64,000 bases of DNA from Breviolum minutum Mf 1.05b.01 (taxonomy: Eukaryota; Sar; Dinophyceae; Suessiales; Symbiodiniaceae), in NCBI GenBank assembly GCA_000507305.1, contig DF241088.1, positions 1-64,000 on the forward strand. Reading direction: 5' to 3'. Below the pieces are notes generated by a model, which made no database searches, was not told the origin of the DNA, and saw only the letters and a program-made list of their open reading frames with translations. Made by a program: the position numbers and the translations under genes. Shown here one piece after another: positions 33,178 to 44,120 of the stretch (positions are counted from its first letter, which is position 1; each line of letters starts with the position of its first letter).

Positions 33178-34360
33178 ATGTCTGGGGCGAACAGCGCTCC
33201 TGTCTTTGAGCAGCGGGCGAAGGAGTTGGGCATTCCAGATGATTTGGTTGATTCCTTAAGAGGTGCCAATGTAAACGCGTTTGCAAGACTGGCATATTTG
33301 ACACCGTATCAACCAGGTCAATCTGATGATTCAGTGCTTTTCGACAGGTTGCAAGAAATTGCTGGTAGAGGCTTGCATGATTTTGAGAAGGCTAGTTTCC
33401 GTCAGTTGTTCTATGAAGCAAGTGCCATCGCGGTCTCGGAGCTCAAACAGAAGGTGGAGAGAGTCGAGTCCTCAGAGCCTGCAACATTACCGCTAGCAGA
33501 AAGAATGCATCGCATGGAAAATCAAAAGGCCAATTTGAGTGGAGTCCATTTTTCTGTTTATTCTGAACCTTCGAACAAGCTTGTTGATCAGTACTTTCAG
33601 ATGATGACTGATCTGCAGTTGGTGTGGTTGCCTTGGAACAAGCTGGCCTCACGCTCAGATGAATAGCAACTCAACAAAAACGATTTGCAGTTGGTGTTTG
33701 ATTCACAGGGCAACTTGAAGATGTTTAAGAAAGAGACTGAAGCACAATCAGATCTGAAAGGTGAGATCCAGGTACGTCAGGCATTGAAGCGAAGGTCACT
33801 GGCAGTGGACTTAACTGGCCTCATAGAGTTCCATGTTCAAGAAAGATGGCATGAGAAGATGTTTGAATCACTTTCAAAACAAGCTCCTTCTGGATATCGT
33901 CAAACATCCATGGAACAATGCAGGGAAGCTGATAAAATGTTGTGGGCAATGCTAGCCGAACGCACAAGGGGCAATGTGAAAGTTACAGCAACTGGCAAAC
34001 CTGTGCAGGATGAGTTTGTGGCATTGAGTGCATCAACAGAGGTGCTTTTGTTGCTTCAGCCGTTGCCGGCGCCATCATCACGTCCGGGCCCTATGACAAT
34101 CCGCCAAAGCCCGACAAGAAAGGAAAGGGCAAAGGTGACAAAGGAAGGGGCGACGAAGGCAAGGGCAAGGGTGGAATCACTTTGCCTGAACATTGCACAG
34201 CAAAGACGCCGGACGGAAAACCAATATGTTTCAATTTCACTTATGGTCGGTGTAAGAGAGCTCAAGCAAGCAAATGTTGTGACCGAGGCTACCATGTTTG
34301 TTTCCGATGCTATGCAAACAAACCTCATCACGAGCGCACCCATGACAACTGACAAATGGA
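33178..34360 (+). pseudogene. Gag-like protein with zinc finger, broken
   Basis: An ATG at 33,178 opens MSGANSAPVFEQRAKELGI, followed by a helical capsid-like region (AFARLAYLTPYQPGQSD, YEASAIAVSELKQKVERV). A TAG at 33,664 interrupts, and the same frame resumes at once. Near 34,030 coding changes frame into a Lys/Gly-rich run (KKGKGKGDKGRGDEGKGKGG). A Cys/His cluster follows: ICFNFTYGRCKRAQASKCCD, then YHVCFRCYANKPHHERTHD. The cluster probably binds zinc and nucleic acid, as gag nucleocapsids do. Near 34,360 the reading returns to the original frame. The role is inferred from order and composition. Confidence 0.7.
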
Positions 34361-34539
34361 AACACATTGAAAGCGGCTGCATCAAGAAGTTGATTGTGGC
34401 CCGTCCACGAAAGCTGTCAGAGGGGCGAGTGGCAGAAGTTTCACAGCTTGACAACAATGATAATCAAATGCGTGGAACAGGCGACAACGTTGACAATCAA
34501 TCACAGTTGCATGATGTTTCACGTACGATTGAGTCGGAT

Positions 34540-35211
34540 GATCATGGCACAGAACAGGGGCTTGCGTTCATTGAGATTTGTGCAGGGTCAGCTAAGCTGA
34601 GTGCAGCTGCACGTGAGCGTGGAATTCGAAGCATGGCAGTTGACCATCAGGCAAACAAACATACTACGCATCATGCAAAGTCATTTTACGATCTGACCTC
34701 GCCTAAAGCTCAGACGCATCTTATGGAAGCACTGGAAGGTGACATTCCAGGAGCTATCCATGTAGCTCCTCCCTGCAGAACGTGCAGTAGGGCACGTGAA
34801 AAACCATTTCCAGGTTTAGGCGATCTTGCACCTAAACCATTGCGAGACGAACGCTATCCATTTGGCTATCCGTGGTTGACTGGCACTGAGCGTGCAAGAG
34901 TGTTGCAAAGTAATTTGCTTTATGCTTTTGTGGTGCAGTTGCTCTTTTTCCCATTCACCTACAATGTTATGATTTCGGTTGAAAACCCAGCCAACTCGTG
35001 GCTGTGGATGACCTTGAAGGAACTTGTGGTGGCTTTGGGCAATAGGCAATTTCAGCGATGGTATCAACATTTGGAAGCAGTTCAATTCAGCAATTGTGCC
35101 TTTGGGGGGGCGACAGGCCCAAGGACACTCGATGGCTATCAACTCCAAATGTCTATTCAGAACTTGCCAAACCTTGCCCAGGTGATCGCATCCACAAGCC
35201 TTATACAGTGA
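34540..35211 (+). CDS. Methyltransferase-like (Rossmann) domain
   Basis: Three elements resemble cytosine-C5 methyltransferase motifs. FIEICAGSAKLSAAARERG (34,567-34,623) matches the SAM-binding motif I. APPCRTCSRAR (about 34,765) matches the PPC catalytic motif IV. ISVENPANSWLW (about 34,975) matches the ENV-type motif VI. The target-recognition part is absent or unrecognisable, and the domain runs into the RT region via a frameshift near 35,150. Retrotransposon-borne cytosine methyltransferases have been reported in dinoflagellates, whereas classical DIRS elements carry an adenine (DAM-like) type. Activity is unproven, and it could be an inactive SAM-fold. Confidence 0.55.
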   Translation, partial: DHGTEQGLAFIEICAGSAKLSAAARERGIRSMAVDHQANKHTTHHAKSFYDLTSPKAQTHLMEALEGDIPGAIHVAPPCRTCSRAREKPFPGLGDLAPKPLRDERYPFGYPWLTGTERARVLQSNLLYAFVVQLLFFPFTYNVMISVENPANSWLWMTLKELVVALGNRQFQRWYQHLEAVQFSNCAFGGATGPRTLDGYQLQMSIQNLPNLAQVIASTSLIQ

Positions 35212-36430
35212 CACGACAACAGGGGCAAAAACTGCATTTCTCGACTTCGGAGGAAGCTGAATATCCTTGGATATTAGTCAGGAAGGTTGTTGAGCTGGCT
35301 GCGAAAGCGCTGAAATACCCTTTGAGTTTTGCACGCAACACGTCCAAAGCAGTGCAAATGGCTTCAGGTCAAAGACAACACCGTAAATATCGACAGCTGA
35401 TTCCTGAATTTGAGTCCTTTGTTTCAGCAGAAAACCCGCCGGCTCAACCACACAAGCTGTTGGACAGACGCTCTTCCACAGGGGGTCCAACCTGGAGCGA
35501 TCAACCAACGATGTCAAGATATGGTATATTTCATTCAAAGCAACAGTTTCTTGAGAGGAGTTACAAATTGGAACATCCATTTGATGCATATGAGATGGTT
35601 GACGATCAAACTAGAGCCAATGTTATGTTTGCTTTGTCAAAGGGGCCGGTCCAGCTTTCAAAATGGCGTTTACAGTCGCATATTGAGTGCGAAAAATTGG
35701 CTAGAGGATTGGAGCAAGAAGAGCGAGAGTTGCGCAGGCACTTCGCACCTCACCTGGCAGAAGTTCTTGTCGACAAAAAGTTGGTCCTTTTTGAGAAGCT
35801 TCTTCGTCGATATGATTACAACTTGGATTGGAAAGGCAAATGTCTCGATTTAGAAAAGGCATATCGTCAGGTGCCTGTGTCGGCTTCATCGCTGGCATAC
35901 AGTGTAGCGCTGATTCATGATATCTCAGGTTCACCGAAATACTTCTTGTCGCAAAGTCTGCCATTTGTATGCCTTCAAGCGGATTGGAGCTGCTCTCAGA
36001 TACCTCATACAGTGTGTGTGTTGAAAGGTGTGCTTGCGGTCTTCTATGATGATTTTCCCTTTTTGGACCGAGACTTCGGCGTGTTCCCAACTTATGGAAA
36101 CTATGACGTCTAGATTTCTCACGCTTCTTGGATGGAAGCATGCTATGAAGGGTGACAAGGGCATTCCGTTTCAGCAAAGTTTTACAATGTTGGGCGAATT
36201 TTGGTGTCCAACAAGCCGGGGCGACTGGAGAGAACGCAACGTTTGGTTCAACAGGCGAAGAGGCGATTTCCACCTCTGTGCAGGTGATTGCTGGGTTGCT
36301 CCAGTATGCTGTTGGAAGTTCTTTGGGGGCTACATTACGGATGGCGTCCAGGTTGTGTTCTGCAATGGCTGCTGGGCATTACCCGATCAACTTCAGAAAG
36401 TACGCCTTAGGGCCATTGATTTGACATTGC
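35160..36430 (+). pseudogene. DIRS-type reverse transcriptase, frameshifted
   Basis: A connecting segment (STSEEAEYPWILVRKVVELA, RKYRQLIPEFESFV) precedes the polymerase. Motif A is CLDLEKAYRQVPV (about 35,850), followed by SPKYFLSQSLPF as a motif B remnant. Motif C is FYDDFPFLD (about 36,043-36,065) with both Asp intact. Then comes TLLGWKHAMKGDKGIPF, with FTMLGEFWC as the post-motif region. The main frame 35,058-36,113 ends just after motif C and reading shifts. The AYRQ and YDDF forms fit DIRS/Ngaro RT better than LTR or LINE RT. Confidence 0.8.
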
Positions 36431-37024
36431 CTAGTAGCCCTTTGCTTGTTTTCATTGATGCTTCGTGGGAACCCCTAACTTCGATGGGGGGCTGTCCTCA
36501 TTGATCTGGATTCAGGAAACAACGTTGTTTTCAATGGGACGGTCCCGCAAAGATTGATAGATCATTGGCTGAAACGGGTTGGCAATCAAATTATTTGCCA
36601 AGCCGAGGTGTTTGCAGCTACTGTCACCCAGTGGTACCTTTCTCAGCATTTTCAAGGGCGCCGTGCAATTTTCTGGGTTGACAATGATGCAGCAAGACTC
36701 GCTTTGATCAAGACTATTTCACATTCACCTGAGTTGCTGGCATTGTCACAGTGTTTTCATACCTACAGCGAGCAGGACAACATCCTCTGTTGGTTCGAAC
36801 GAGTGCCCAGTGATTCCAACATAGCAGACGGCCCATCGCGTGGATCTCCTCAAGAGGCGGCTGATTTGATACAAGGTCGTATTCTCGATGAATTTCAAGT
36901 CCCTGAGGAGCTAGTTGATTCGTTTTTAAACGATGAGATGTATGATGCTTTCACCACTCTGTCAAGAGCTGATCCATTGCCAAAACACCACATGATGATA
37001 GGGGGTGGGACGGGTCGTGCGTGA
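36431..37024 (+). pseudogene. DIRS-type RNase H, frameshifted
   Basis: LLVFIDASWE (36,445-36,475) begins the domain. A frameshift at a run of six G (about 36,485) leads to GAVLIDLDSGNN, then IICQAEVFAATV, FWVDNDAARLALI and VPSDSNIADGPSRG. These provide the four acidic catalytic positions. The W-E-R-VPS..N.AD.PSR ending is characteristic of DIRS-superfamily RNase H. The stop lies inside repeat B1. Confidence 0.8.
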
Positions 37025-37236
37025 CACTCGAACCGTCGAGTTGTTACAAACCAAGACACTAGAAGGTTTCGCCGTTTCTACCCTAGATCCTTTGGCAACT
37101 CATGCAAGGAAAAGGAACAACTATTCAAAGATGAAATATCAATCTTATTATATAATAACGATTTACTTCGAAAGAATTTTTGAAGAATAACTCACGCGTG
37201 CGAGGTATAAGACTGCAAGCCCCTAAGTAGTGTAAG
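37010..37236 (+). repeat. Split direct repeat B1
   Basis: Matches B2 (37,605-37,827) from ACGGGTCG to CCCTAAGTAGTGTAAG. It overlaps the RNase H stop and directly abuts A2, as expected for B1-A2 in split-direct-repeat elements. Confidence 0.9.
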
Positions 37237-37238
37237 AC

Positions 37239-37552
37239 GGTTCTTTTCTACTTGTAGACAAAACTGTCTTTACACTGCTGGCCGAAAACCTTTTTAATTT
37301 TTGAGGCGTAAGGGGCGAGCGTGCGTTTAATCTTTCCTCGCAAACTTGCGTGCGTTGTTTTTCAATTTTCTTTTTGGAAATTTCAGGTTCCCAACTTTTA
37401 GTGTTTCGTGTCTGTCATGCACATTCCTTGTGTTAACTTGTCAACATGTTGTCATGTTGTGTCATGATGATACTTTATATTTGTGTCTTTTCCGTTTCAA
37501 GGGAGAGGTTGGGCGGGATCCCTTTTAATTTTCCAGAGTCACAAAATGTGGC
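37239..37552 (+). repeat. Split direct repeat A2
   Basis: Second copy of A1, about 20 bp longer because of two small insertions. Confidence 0.9.
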
Positions 37553-37604
37553 CCTCCCATTTTCCCACCCGACAACTTTAAAAACCTAGCCCTACCGTTG
37601 TGGA

Positions 37605-37827
37605 ACGGGTCGCGTGTGACACTCAAACCGTCGAGTTGTTACAAACAAAGACACTAGAAGGTTTCGCCGTTTCTACCCCAGATCCTTTGGCAACTCATGC
37701 AAGGAAAAGGAACAATTATTCAAAGATGAAATATCAATCTTATTAATAACAATTTACTTCAAAAGAATTTTTGAAAAATAACTCATGCGTGCGAGGTATA
37801 AGACTGCAAGCCCCTAAGTAGTGTAAG
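37605..37827 (+). repeat. Split direct repeat B2
   Basis: Second copy of B1. It is separated from A2 by 52 bp of unique sequence and closes the element on the right. Confidence 0.9.
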
Positions 37828-40500
37828 GCAGTTAAACTTTGAAGGTAAAATGGCAGCTGATTTGTTGTTCTGAAACAAAATGACAGCGAAGCAGGGCAAA
37901 AAATAATAACAGGGACCTTTCTGTGTATAGCGACATGCTAGGTGAATTGTAGCGCCCTTACCTTTGTATAGTCGTGGAATCCTCTCCCAGAATGACCAAC
38001 CAGTCCTGAAATCGGAGTTGAATGTCAAATATGGTCATATATGTATGGAGTCACCCATTAATGCACTTGCAATTGCAAGAAAATTTTTAAGAAAACAATT
38101 AGATACCGAAAAACACAATCCATTCAAACAAAGATTCAAGGATTTCCTGACAGTCTCCAAGAAAGGGCAGCGTTTTTCAAAGCATCAAACTAGGATTTGA
38201 TCAGTGAGAGTGGGACTCGGAGTACGCAATAGCAGACCCCATGACACAAAAAACAGTGAAACTGAGGGGAACGATTTGCAGCGATTGGATGAGGTTTACT
38301 GATGGACCATTCCCTAAATTGGGAGCTATTAATTTCTCGTTTCCAAATTGGGTGTTTTCCAATGGATAAAGATGCTGAGTCATTTGACTCAGCCGGTACG
38401 TGCCACCTCGCAATTTCTGCCTCGTTGGGTCAGGGGTGAAAGCAATCCTGCACCCCAGCGACGAGAACTTCAACGAGACGGAGTATGTACTTCGACGAGA
38501 ACTGCAATTTCTGTTCCTGTTTTGTGAGCAGACGTTGGGAAGCATGAAATTGAAGAGTTTTCCAACTCTGCTAACTTTCTTACTATTTCCCTTGAGAGTT
38601 TTTGGGGTTCAAACTTGGGTCGAGACTCGTGTCTTGGGTATTATCTTGAGGTGTTTTTGGCTGGCTTTGATGGATGATGTGGATAAACACGTTGATGGAC
38701 AATGATGGTATACCACTTTCAGAGTCATTTTCTGTACTCCTTTCAAGTCAAGTACAGTTGTGTGCCGCGTAACTTCTTTCAAGTACATCACTGTACATGC
38801 CGATTCCGAATCTGTTCACCCAAAAAAACTTTTAAGTGCGAGTACTCTGAGTCTATCTGGAATTCCTCAGTGCAAGTGTGGAGTTTTGAGGCCTCTCAAG
38901 GAATTGCAGCCAGCCCCTGCATGGCCACGTGCTGCGACTTGGAGTTGTATCACTGGAGCACCTATACCAATGCGTCCCATGGAGCAAAGCAGGAAGGGAC
39001 CTAAGAGGCTCCAAAGTCACGGGAGCTAAGCAGATTTGGAAAAGTATCAAAAAAGAAGACGGTCATGGCCTATAAGTCTATGAGTCAATGAGGATGATTC
39101 TTGGATTTTTTTCCTGGTGTGATTGCTCAGTCAACCAAACGTTGAAATCCAAACGGATTTGCCCAATCAAATTCCAGCATCTTACCATCCATTTAAGATG
39201 AATTGACTTGACTTTTTTTTCGAGAGGGAAAAAACAACGCACCTGCACGGCATGATTGGTACATCACGGGGAACCATCAGGGGTCGCAATACCGTTGAAT
39301 ATGAATATCAGACAGTTGAGCAATAATTGAAAATCATGCGGTAATAGGTAATGTCTCTCGATGGATGTTTTTGGAGGAACGATTGTGGAATGCTCAAGGT
39401 GATGAAACCAAACAGCATCAACTCTCTATGCCTTTTGAGGATTCTTTATCTGATGCCACGCCAGCTTTTTTTTTGGATGGGTTGGAATGCTCCCTCATCA
39501 TGTGAACTCGGTTTGGGATGAAATCTCCCCTCTATTTGGTGGAATTGTAAACATCACCGTTTGTTTTGGGCTTGGTCAATAGCCATTTTCCGGTGATGCT
39601 TTGTCAATAGAACATCCCAAAACCACTTAGGTCAGTGTTCCCAAAACCAAGGTTTGTCACCTCGGAACACTACATGTACGACAGCGACACAGGACGCATG
39701 GTGACCTTCACCAATATGGTCGAGGCACCGGACACAGGACGGCAAGGTTGAAAAATGCTGCGAGCTGGGTGGGAAGAAAACTGCAACAAAAGACTTGGAA
39801 GTCAAATTCCAGTTTTCTGGTATGAACATGATTCTAGGATAGTGTAAGTTTGGAAGTTTCCAGGCATGGATGGGGCAAGAGCACTCAAAAATGTTGCATG
39901 GAATCCGAAATAGGTCACATCGAGTGTGATTGAGACCTTCATCACAAGGAACCCAAGAAGGATGGCGAACCAACTCTACTCAAATATCTAGGAATACAAT
40001 GATATCACAAAAGGTCACTGTGTGGCACTTTAGAAGTTGTTCAAGAGGAGTATCCAACAAGCTTGGCCTGAAAATTGTATTTCATCTTCATTAACACGTC
40101 CACCTCCTGCATTCAACATGAAGGTATTACGCACATTCTGCATTTCTGCATTGCATCATTTTCAAACAGTTTTTTCTCTCGAGTTGAGAAGACCGCTGGA
40201 GGCCAAGCAAGCTTGTGAGACCATGGGCAGTGTGTGGCTTGGTGTTGGTCTCGTTGGTTGGTCAATAACATGGCCAGAAGTTTTTGAAGGAAAACCAAGT
40301 TTTAGGTAAGGGTGAAACATGATCTGATCAAAGATTTGTTGATCAAGATCAGAAGATTTGAGAACTTGTTTTGCTTGCACTTGCAAGGATTATGTGGCAG
40401 ACATTCACTCTCCTACTCGTGTTGTGCTTTCACTCTACTCTCTGTATTGGCCATGTCCAGAGCCTCGCAGCCGTTCACTGCAATCATTGCGGACCAGGCC
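37828..40500. other. No recognisable gene
   Basis: ORFs up to about 113 codons (for example 38,400-38,705 plus and 39,632-39,973 minus) have no motif I recognise and no consistent strand. No repeats stand out. Confidence 0.5.
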
Positions 40501-40507
40501 AGTGCGG

Positions 40508-40576
40508 CCGGATCCCTATGGATCTATTGCCTCGGCAGCGCCCGGATCCCTATGGATCTATTGCCTCGGCAGCGGC
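40508..40576. repeat. Tandem duplication of a 34-bp unit
   Basis: The string GGATCCCTATGGATCTATTG plus GCCTCGGCAGCG occurs twice in direct succession and adds 11 codons in one frame. It is probably a replication slip. Confidence 0.8.
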
Positions 40577-40847
40577 CTCGGTGGTGGCCCTAAGTGTTGA
40601 CTCATTCCAATATGTGGAAGCCACCTTGCAGGAAGAAGATGTGTCGAGACATCATGGAGCCCTGAGGAGAAGACATGCATCGACATGCACTTGACTGGAC
40701 ATCCATGGGCCTTGCAGATGGTTTCTTTTCGTGCGCAATGGACCAACGTGGGTTTGGGATGGCTTCTGTGTTTGTAAGGATGCGCTCCGAAGAAGGGTGC
40801 CTTGGCCCAGGCATTGCTGTTGGTAAGTCAGAAGTTTCTGCAGGTCA

Positions 40848-41382
40848 GTGGCAGTGGTGGCTGAAGAAGAGCGGGCAGACTCACAAGGGCCAGTGGAAGT
40901 GGATGTGCAGGTGACACCACCATCACCACCAAAGCGGCCATCATCATCAGCGTCGGCAGCCAATGGTTCAAAACCCAAGTCAAGCTCTTCAAGTTCCTCA
41001 TGTTCTTCTTCTGAAGATCCAGCGCCAGCAGCTTCAAGTCAGGCCCCGGCTGACAGTCAGGTTCAGAGTGAAGAAGATGTTGAAGAGCCTGCACCTAAGA
41101 GAACAAAATTCCAGCCATGGCGTTGGCAATGTGTTTTTTGGCTGCTTGGCATTTGATGATTGGCTAGGTACACAACTCCAGAGATTCTTCGTCGAGCATG
41201 CCCGCCTTATGGCAAATTGGGATTGGACCACTGCGCTCACCGTTTCACAAGTAATTTGGGGTAGACAAGAAGAAAGAAACTTACTTGTTCACGGGCTTTT
41301 GAGGATTTGCGCGCTTGGCAAGAAGTGCGCTGAAGTTCATGATTTCTTGCGGGGGAAATTTTTGCGGGAAGGCAGTGCCTGA
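40848..41382 (+). other. Weak Ser/Pro/Glu-rich reading frame
   Basis: The frame 40,848-41,156 reads a low-complexity Ser-rich acidic protein ending in a basic patch (EEPAPKRTKFQPW), typical of disordered nuclear linkers. The overlapping frame to 41,382 continues with a helical segment (LFVEHARL-like, WGRQEERNLLVHGLLRI). This may be an exon remnant upstream of the methyltransferase-like region. I do not recognise a family. Confidence 0.3.
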
Positions 41383-42499
41383 TGGCACAGTTCTTCAAGT
41401 CCCACGGGAAGTGCCAGCTCATGTCATGTCAGACATGGCTGCAGTCATTTAGTCACTGCCAGAACGGAAGCAGTATGATGGAGCAAAGAGCAAATGCATC
41501 AAGTCAAGGGCAAAAGGAGAGTCGGCTTGCTGGCTGCATATTGCAATGAAGTAACCCCATGATGATCAAACAAACTGTTGCAATTTGATGTAACAATGTA
41601 GCTCCAGGCTCTGGCTTGGAAAAACTCATTTCAGCATTCGACAATCAAGCATGTCTTATGTCATGTCTTGTCACGACCATGTCGCATCATGTCAAGATGC
41701 CATGTCAGTGAGAGTCATTTGGTCTCTTTTTCAGGCTTCAGTGACTGTAAGCTATACAATCGACGCTTTTGCTTTTTAAGTTTTGAGGCCAAACTGACAA
41801 AAGAAACATCACCCCCAACCCTGAAACATAGCTGCTCTGAATGCAAACACATAACAACAGCAAAGGAGGAAGATGTTGTCTTTGAAAGAAATTGTTCATT
41901 TCAGGTATTCACAGTTTTGCTGTAGTCGAAGCTTAATTCATTGCAACGGAGGACTCATCCACTGTTCCGTTGATATCTTTATTATCATCTGCAATGGGCC
42001 CATTTTGTGGCAACCATCTTCTGGACAGTCAGATTCCAGCGGTATTCGAAGGTCAGGTCACAGTGTGAGCTCTGCTAACCCTTTGCCTTTTTCAGCTCCT
42101 ATCCACACTGCTCATGAAAGTGAAGAACCTGGTCATGCACTCCAACTCACAAAGGAAGAGGTAGAAATGTTCGAAGCCATCAAGTCACAAACACTTGTGG
42201 ATTTCCTCCATCTTGCAAGATTTGGAAGGTTTGATGGGATCCAAATTTTTCCATCATACGATTTTGAATGGTTACATGTGTCAGTCATGTTCTGATTCAG
42301 TCATGTCACTAGTCATTCAAACAACCCTGACTGCAGCCTCTCAAATCAAGATTTTGTGACTGAAGTTCACACTTGGTGGCTTCATTTCTTGACTATGATG
42401 TGAGGAACGATGTCTGCGCAGCTCCTTTTTGGAAATGAACCCTTGAGTTGTGCTATCCTATGTTCAAGACAAAGGGGGAAGTCTCTGGTAGACATGATC

Positions 42500-43250
42500 A
42501 CACTTCTGGTGGAGCGAGGGCTCTTCAGTCGTGCGAACCATGGCCAAGGAGAGCAGCGGATATTTTCGGATTGGGCGGAGTAATTTTTTGCTGCAGTGTC
42601 AAGGGCCTGTTTGAAAAGCCATCATGGTGTGGCCTTGGATTGGTTGTTTCGAGAGAGGGACCATGATGTGTTGACGAGTCAAGGTTCAGGCTTTACATGG
42701 ATGTGGTTTGCTCATTGCCACTCAATGCCCCGCGCTTGGTTTGGGATCCAATGCTCATCGTTTGTCCCGAGCTGTGTTTCAGTGAGCTGTCGTGGCCCAG
42801 ACAATGGTTGGCTTGGGGATGAGGGCAAGGAATTTGCCAGGTCAGGAAACCTGATAATGGTTTTATCATCTGCTCTCTTGATGCTGGTGGCACACGTCCT
42901 CAAGGCCGAAGCGTCAGCGGAGCAACCTGTGACATCAGCGTTGTCTTTGTGCCTGACGATGAAGAATGTCCTCAACTTCATTGGCGTGAACCGCTTAGTC
43001 ACCTACTTGGGTGCTTTTGGTGAGCCCAGTGTCAAGCCAGTTCAGGTCTTTCAGAATCACGTCAGGTATCAGGCCTTGGTCAGGGAAACGCCCATCATGT
43101 TGGCTGCTAGAGAGTTGGTGCCCCCCTCTGAGTCAGGTCAATTTACAGGCATCCCACACACTGGAACCGTCAGGAGCTTACCTATTAGATTGTGCCCAAG
43201 CTGTTGCAAATATCTGGAGGCTGTCATGGTGTTGTGGTCATGAGCTGTCA
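42500..43250 (+). pseudogene. Decayed SAM-fold-like dinoflagellate gene
   Basis: The reading passes from ADIFGLGGVIFCCSVKGLFE (frame 42,448-42,666) to HGVALDWLFRERDHDVLTSQG (frame 42,596-43,243). It then continues with GIQCSSFVPSCVSVSCRGPD, GNLIMVLSSALLMLVAH, ASAEQPVTSAL and VTYLGAFGEPSVKPVQVF. Order and spacing (glycine loop, aspartate after a strand, C-S-S-F, then EQP-x-SAL) mimic a degenerate methyltransferase fold. From memory they match a very abundant dinoflagellate protein family often found next to retroelements. At least two frameshifts (about 42,640 and 43,130-43,190, after which GAYLLDCAQAVANIW reads) make it a pseudogene. No enzyme activity is assumed. Confidence 0.5.
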
Positions 43251-43599
43251 TGGAGTCAAGGAGACGCTACAGCTGTGCTTGGAATGAAGGGGTCATTTGC
43301 AGGTCACTAGCGCCACTCTCATTTTTTTCAAAACGTCAAGATCGCCTGAATCATCTCAAGTTTTGCCTAGCTCACAAGTAGTCAAAGCTCTTTATGCGAT
43401 TTTTTTCCTGGGCATTTGAAAAAATGTTCAGCAAGCAGGGATGCAAGTATATGCAAGTAACATTGGAAAATGGCGATTATTACTTGACATGACATTATTT
43501 TGTGAACATCCTTCACATAGAGATTGTTATGAAGGGTTCGGTTTTGACTTGATTACAAACCCTGACTGAGTACTGGATTTTTCCCATTCGCAGACTGAT

Positions 43600-44120
43600 G
43601 TGATTTGACCAAACTGACTTGACGTGACTTGGCCTGGAACTTGACTTGACTTGACCCTGGCCTGGTGCAGGTGGAGATGGACATCCCGCCGCAGCCGCGC
43701 TGAAGGGCATTTTCTTGCTGATGATGCCATTGCAGTTTAAGTTTCGTTCATGTTTGATTCATATGGTTCAGTGATGTCATGGTCATGTCATGGTCATTGG
43801 TGTCATGTCATGGTCTTGCAATGTGTTTGTGAAATTTCAAAAGACACATGCGAGTTTTTTTTGTTTCGCAAATAGTTGAGAGGGATGACTTAAGGTGCTT
43901 GTACAAAGGTTATTGCGCCTGAGGTCCGGCAATTACTTGTAACGCAATTGGAGCGCAATTGGAAAAACAGTCAATCCGGTTGGACATGATAAAAAGACAC
44001 AAAACTGTGTCAGGTCACTCACGTGCCAAATTCTGGCACAATTGACAAGTTGTGTGTTGCAAATGTTTTTGGCTTGGCTTGACTTGACTTGACTTTTGCC
44101 TTGGCTTGACTTGACTTTTG
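43600..44120. repeat. CTTGA and CATGTCATGGT low-complexity repeats
   Basis: Pentamer CTTGA runs lie at about 43,617-43,660 and 44,070-44,120, and CATGTCATGGT repeats at about 43,775-43,812. Similar GTCATGTC strings lie at 41,645-41,705 and 42,275-42,310. The stretch holds no gene. Confidence 0.8.

Larger units (their letters stand above)
30484..37827 (+). mobile_element. Tyrosine-recombinase (DIRS-superfamily) retrotransposon
   Basis: The element is delimited by split direct repeats A1 (30,484-30,775), B1 (37,010-37,236), A2 (37,239-37,552) and B2 (37,605-37,827). This A1-body-B1-A2-B2 layout is the hallmark of Ngaro/PAT-type YR retrotransposons. The plus-strand body encodes, in order, an unknown N-terminal ORF, tyrosine recombinase, gag-like protein with zinc finger, a methyltransferase-like domain, RT and RNase H. 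Known DIRS-superfamily members place the recombinase after RT/RNase H. At least six frameshifts plus an in-frame TAG show that this copy is decayed. Confidence 0.88.

Noticed and set aside
34056..34457. Minus-strand 133-codon ORF over the gag zinc-finger region
   Set aside because: It is antisense to the Cys/His cluster and Lys/Gly-rich run; no motif of its own.
36028..36504. A separate gene overlapping RT and RNase H
   Set aside because: It is the shifted continuation of the same RT-RNase H protein. Motifs before and after join in the expected DIRS order.
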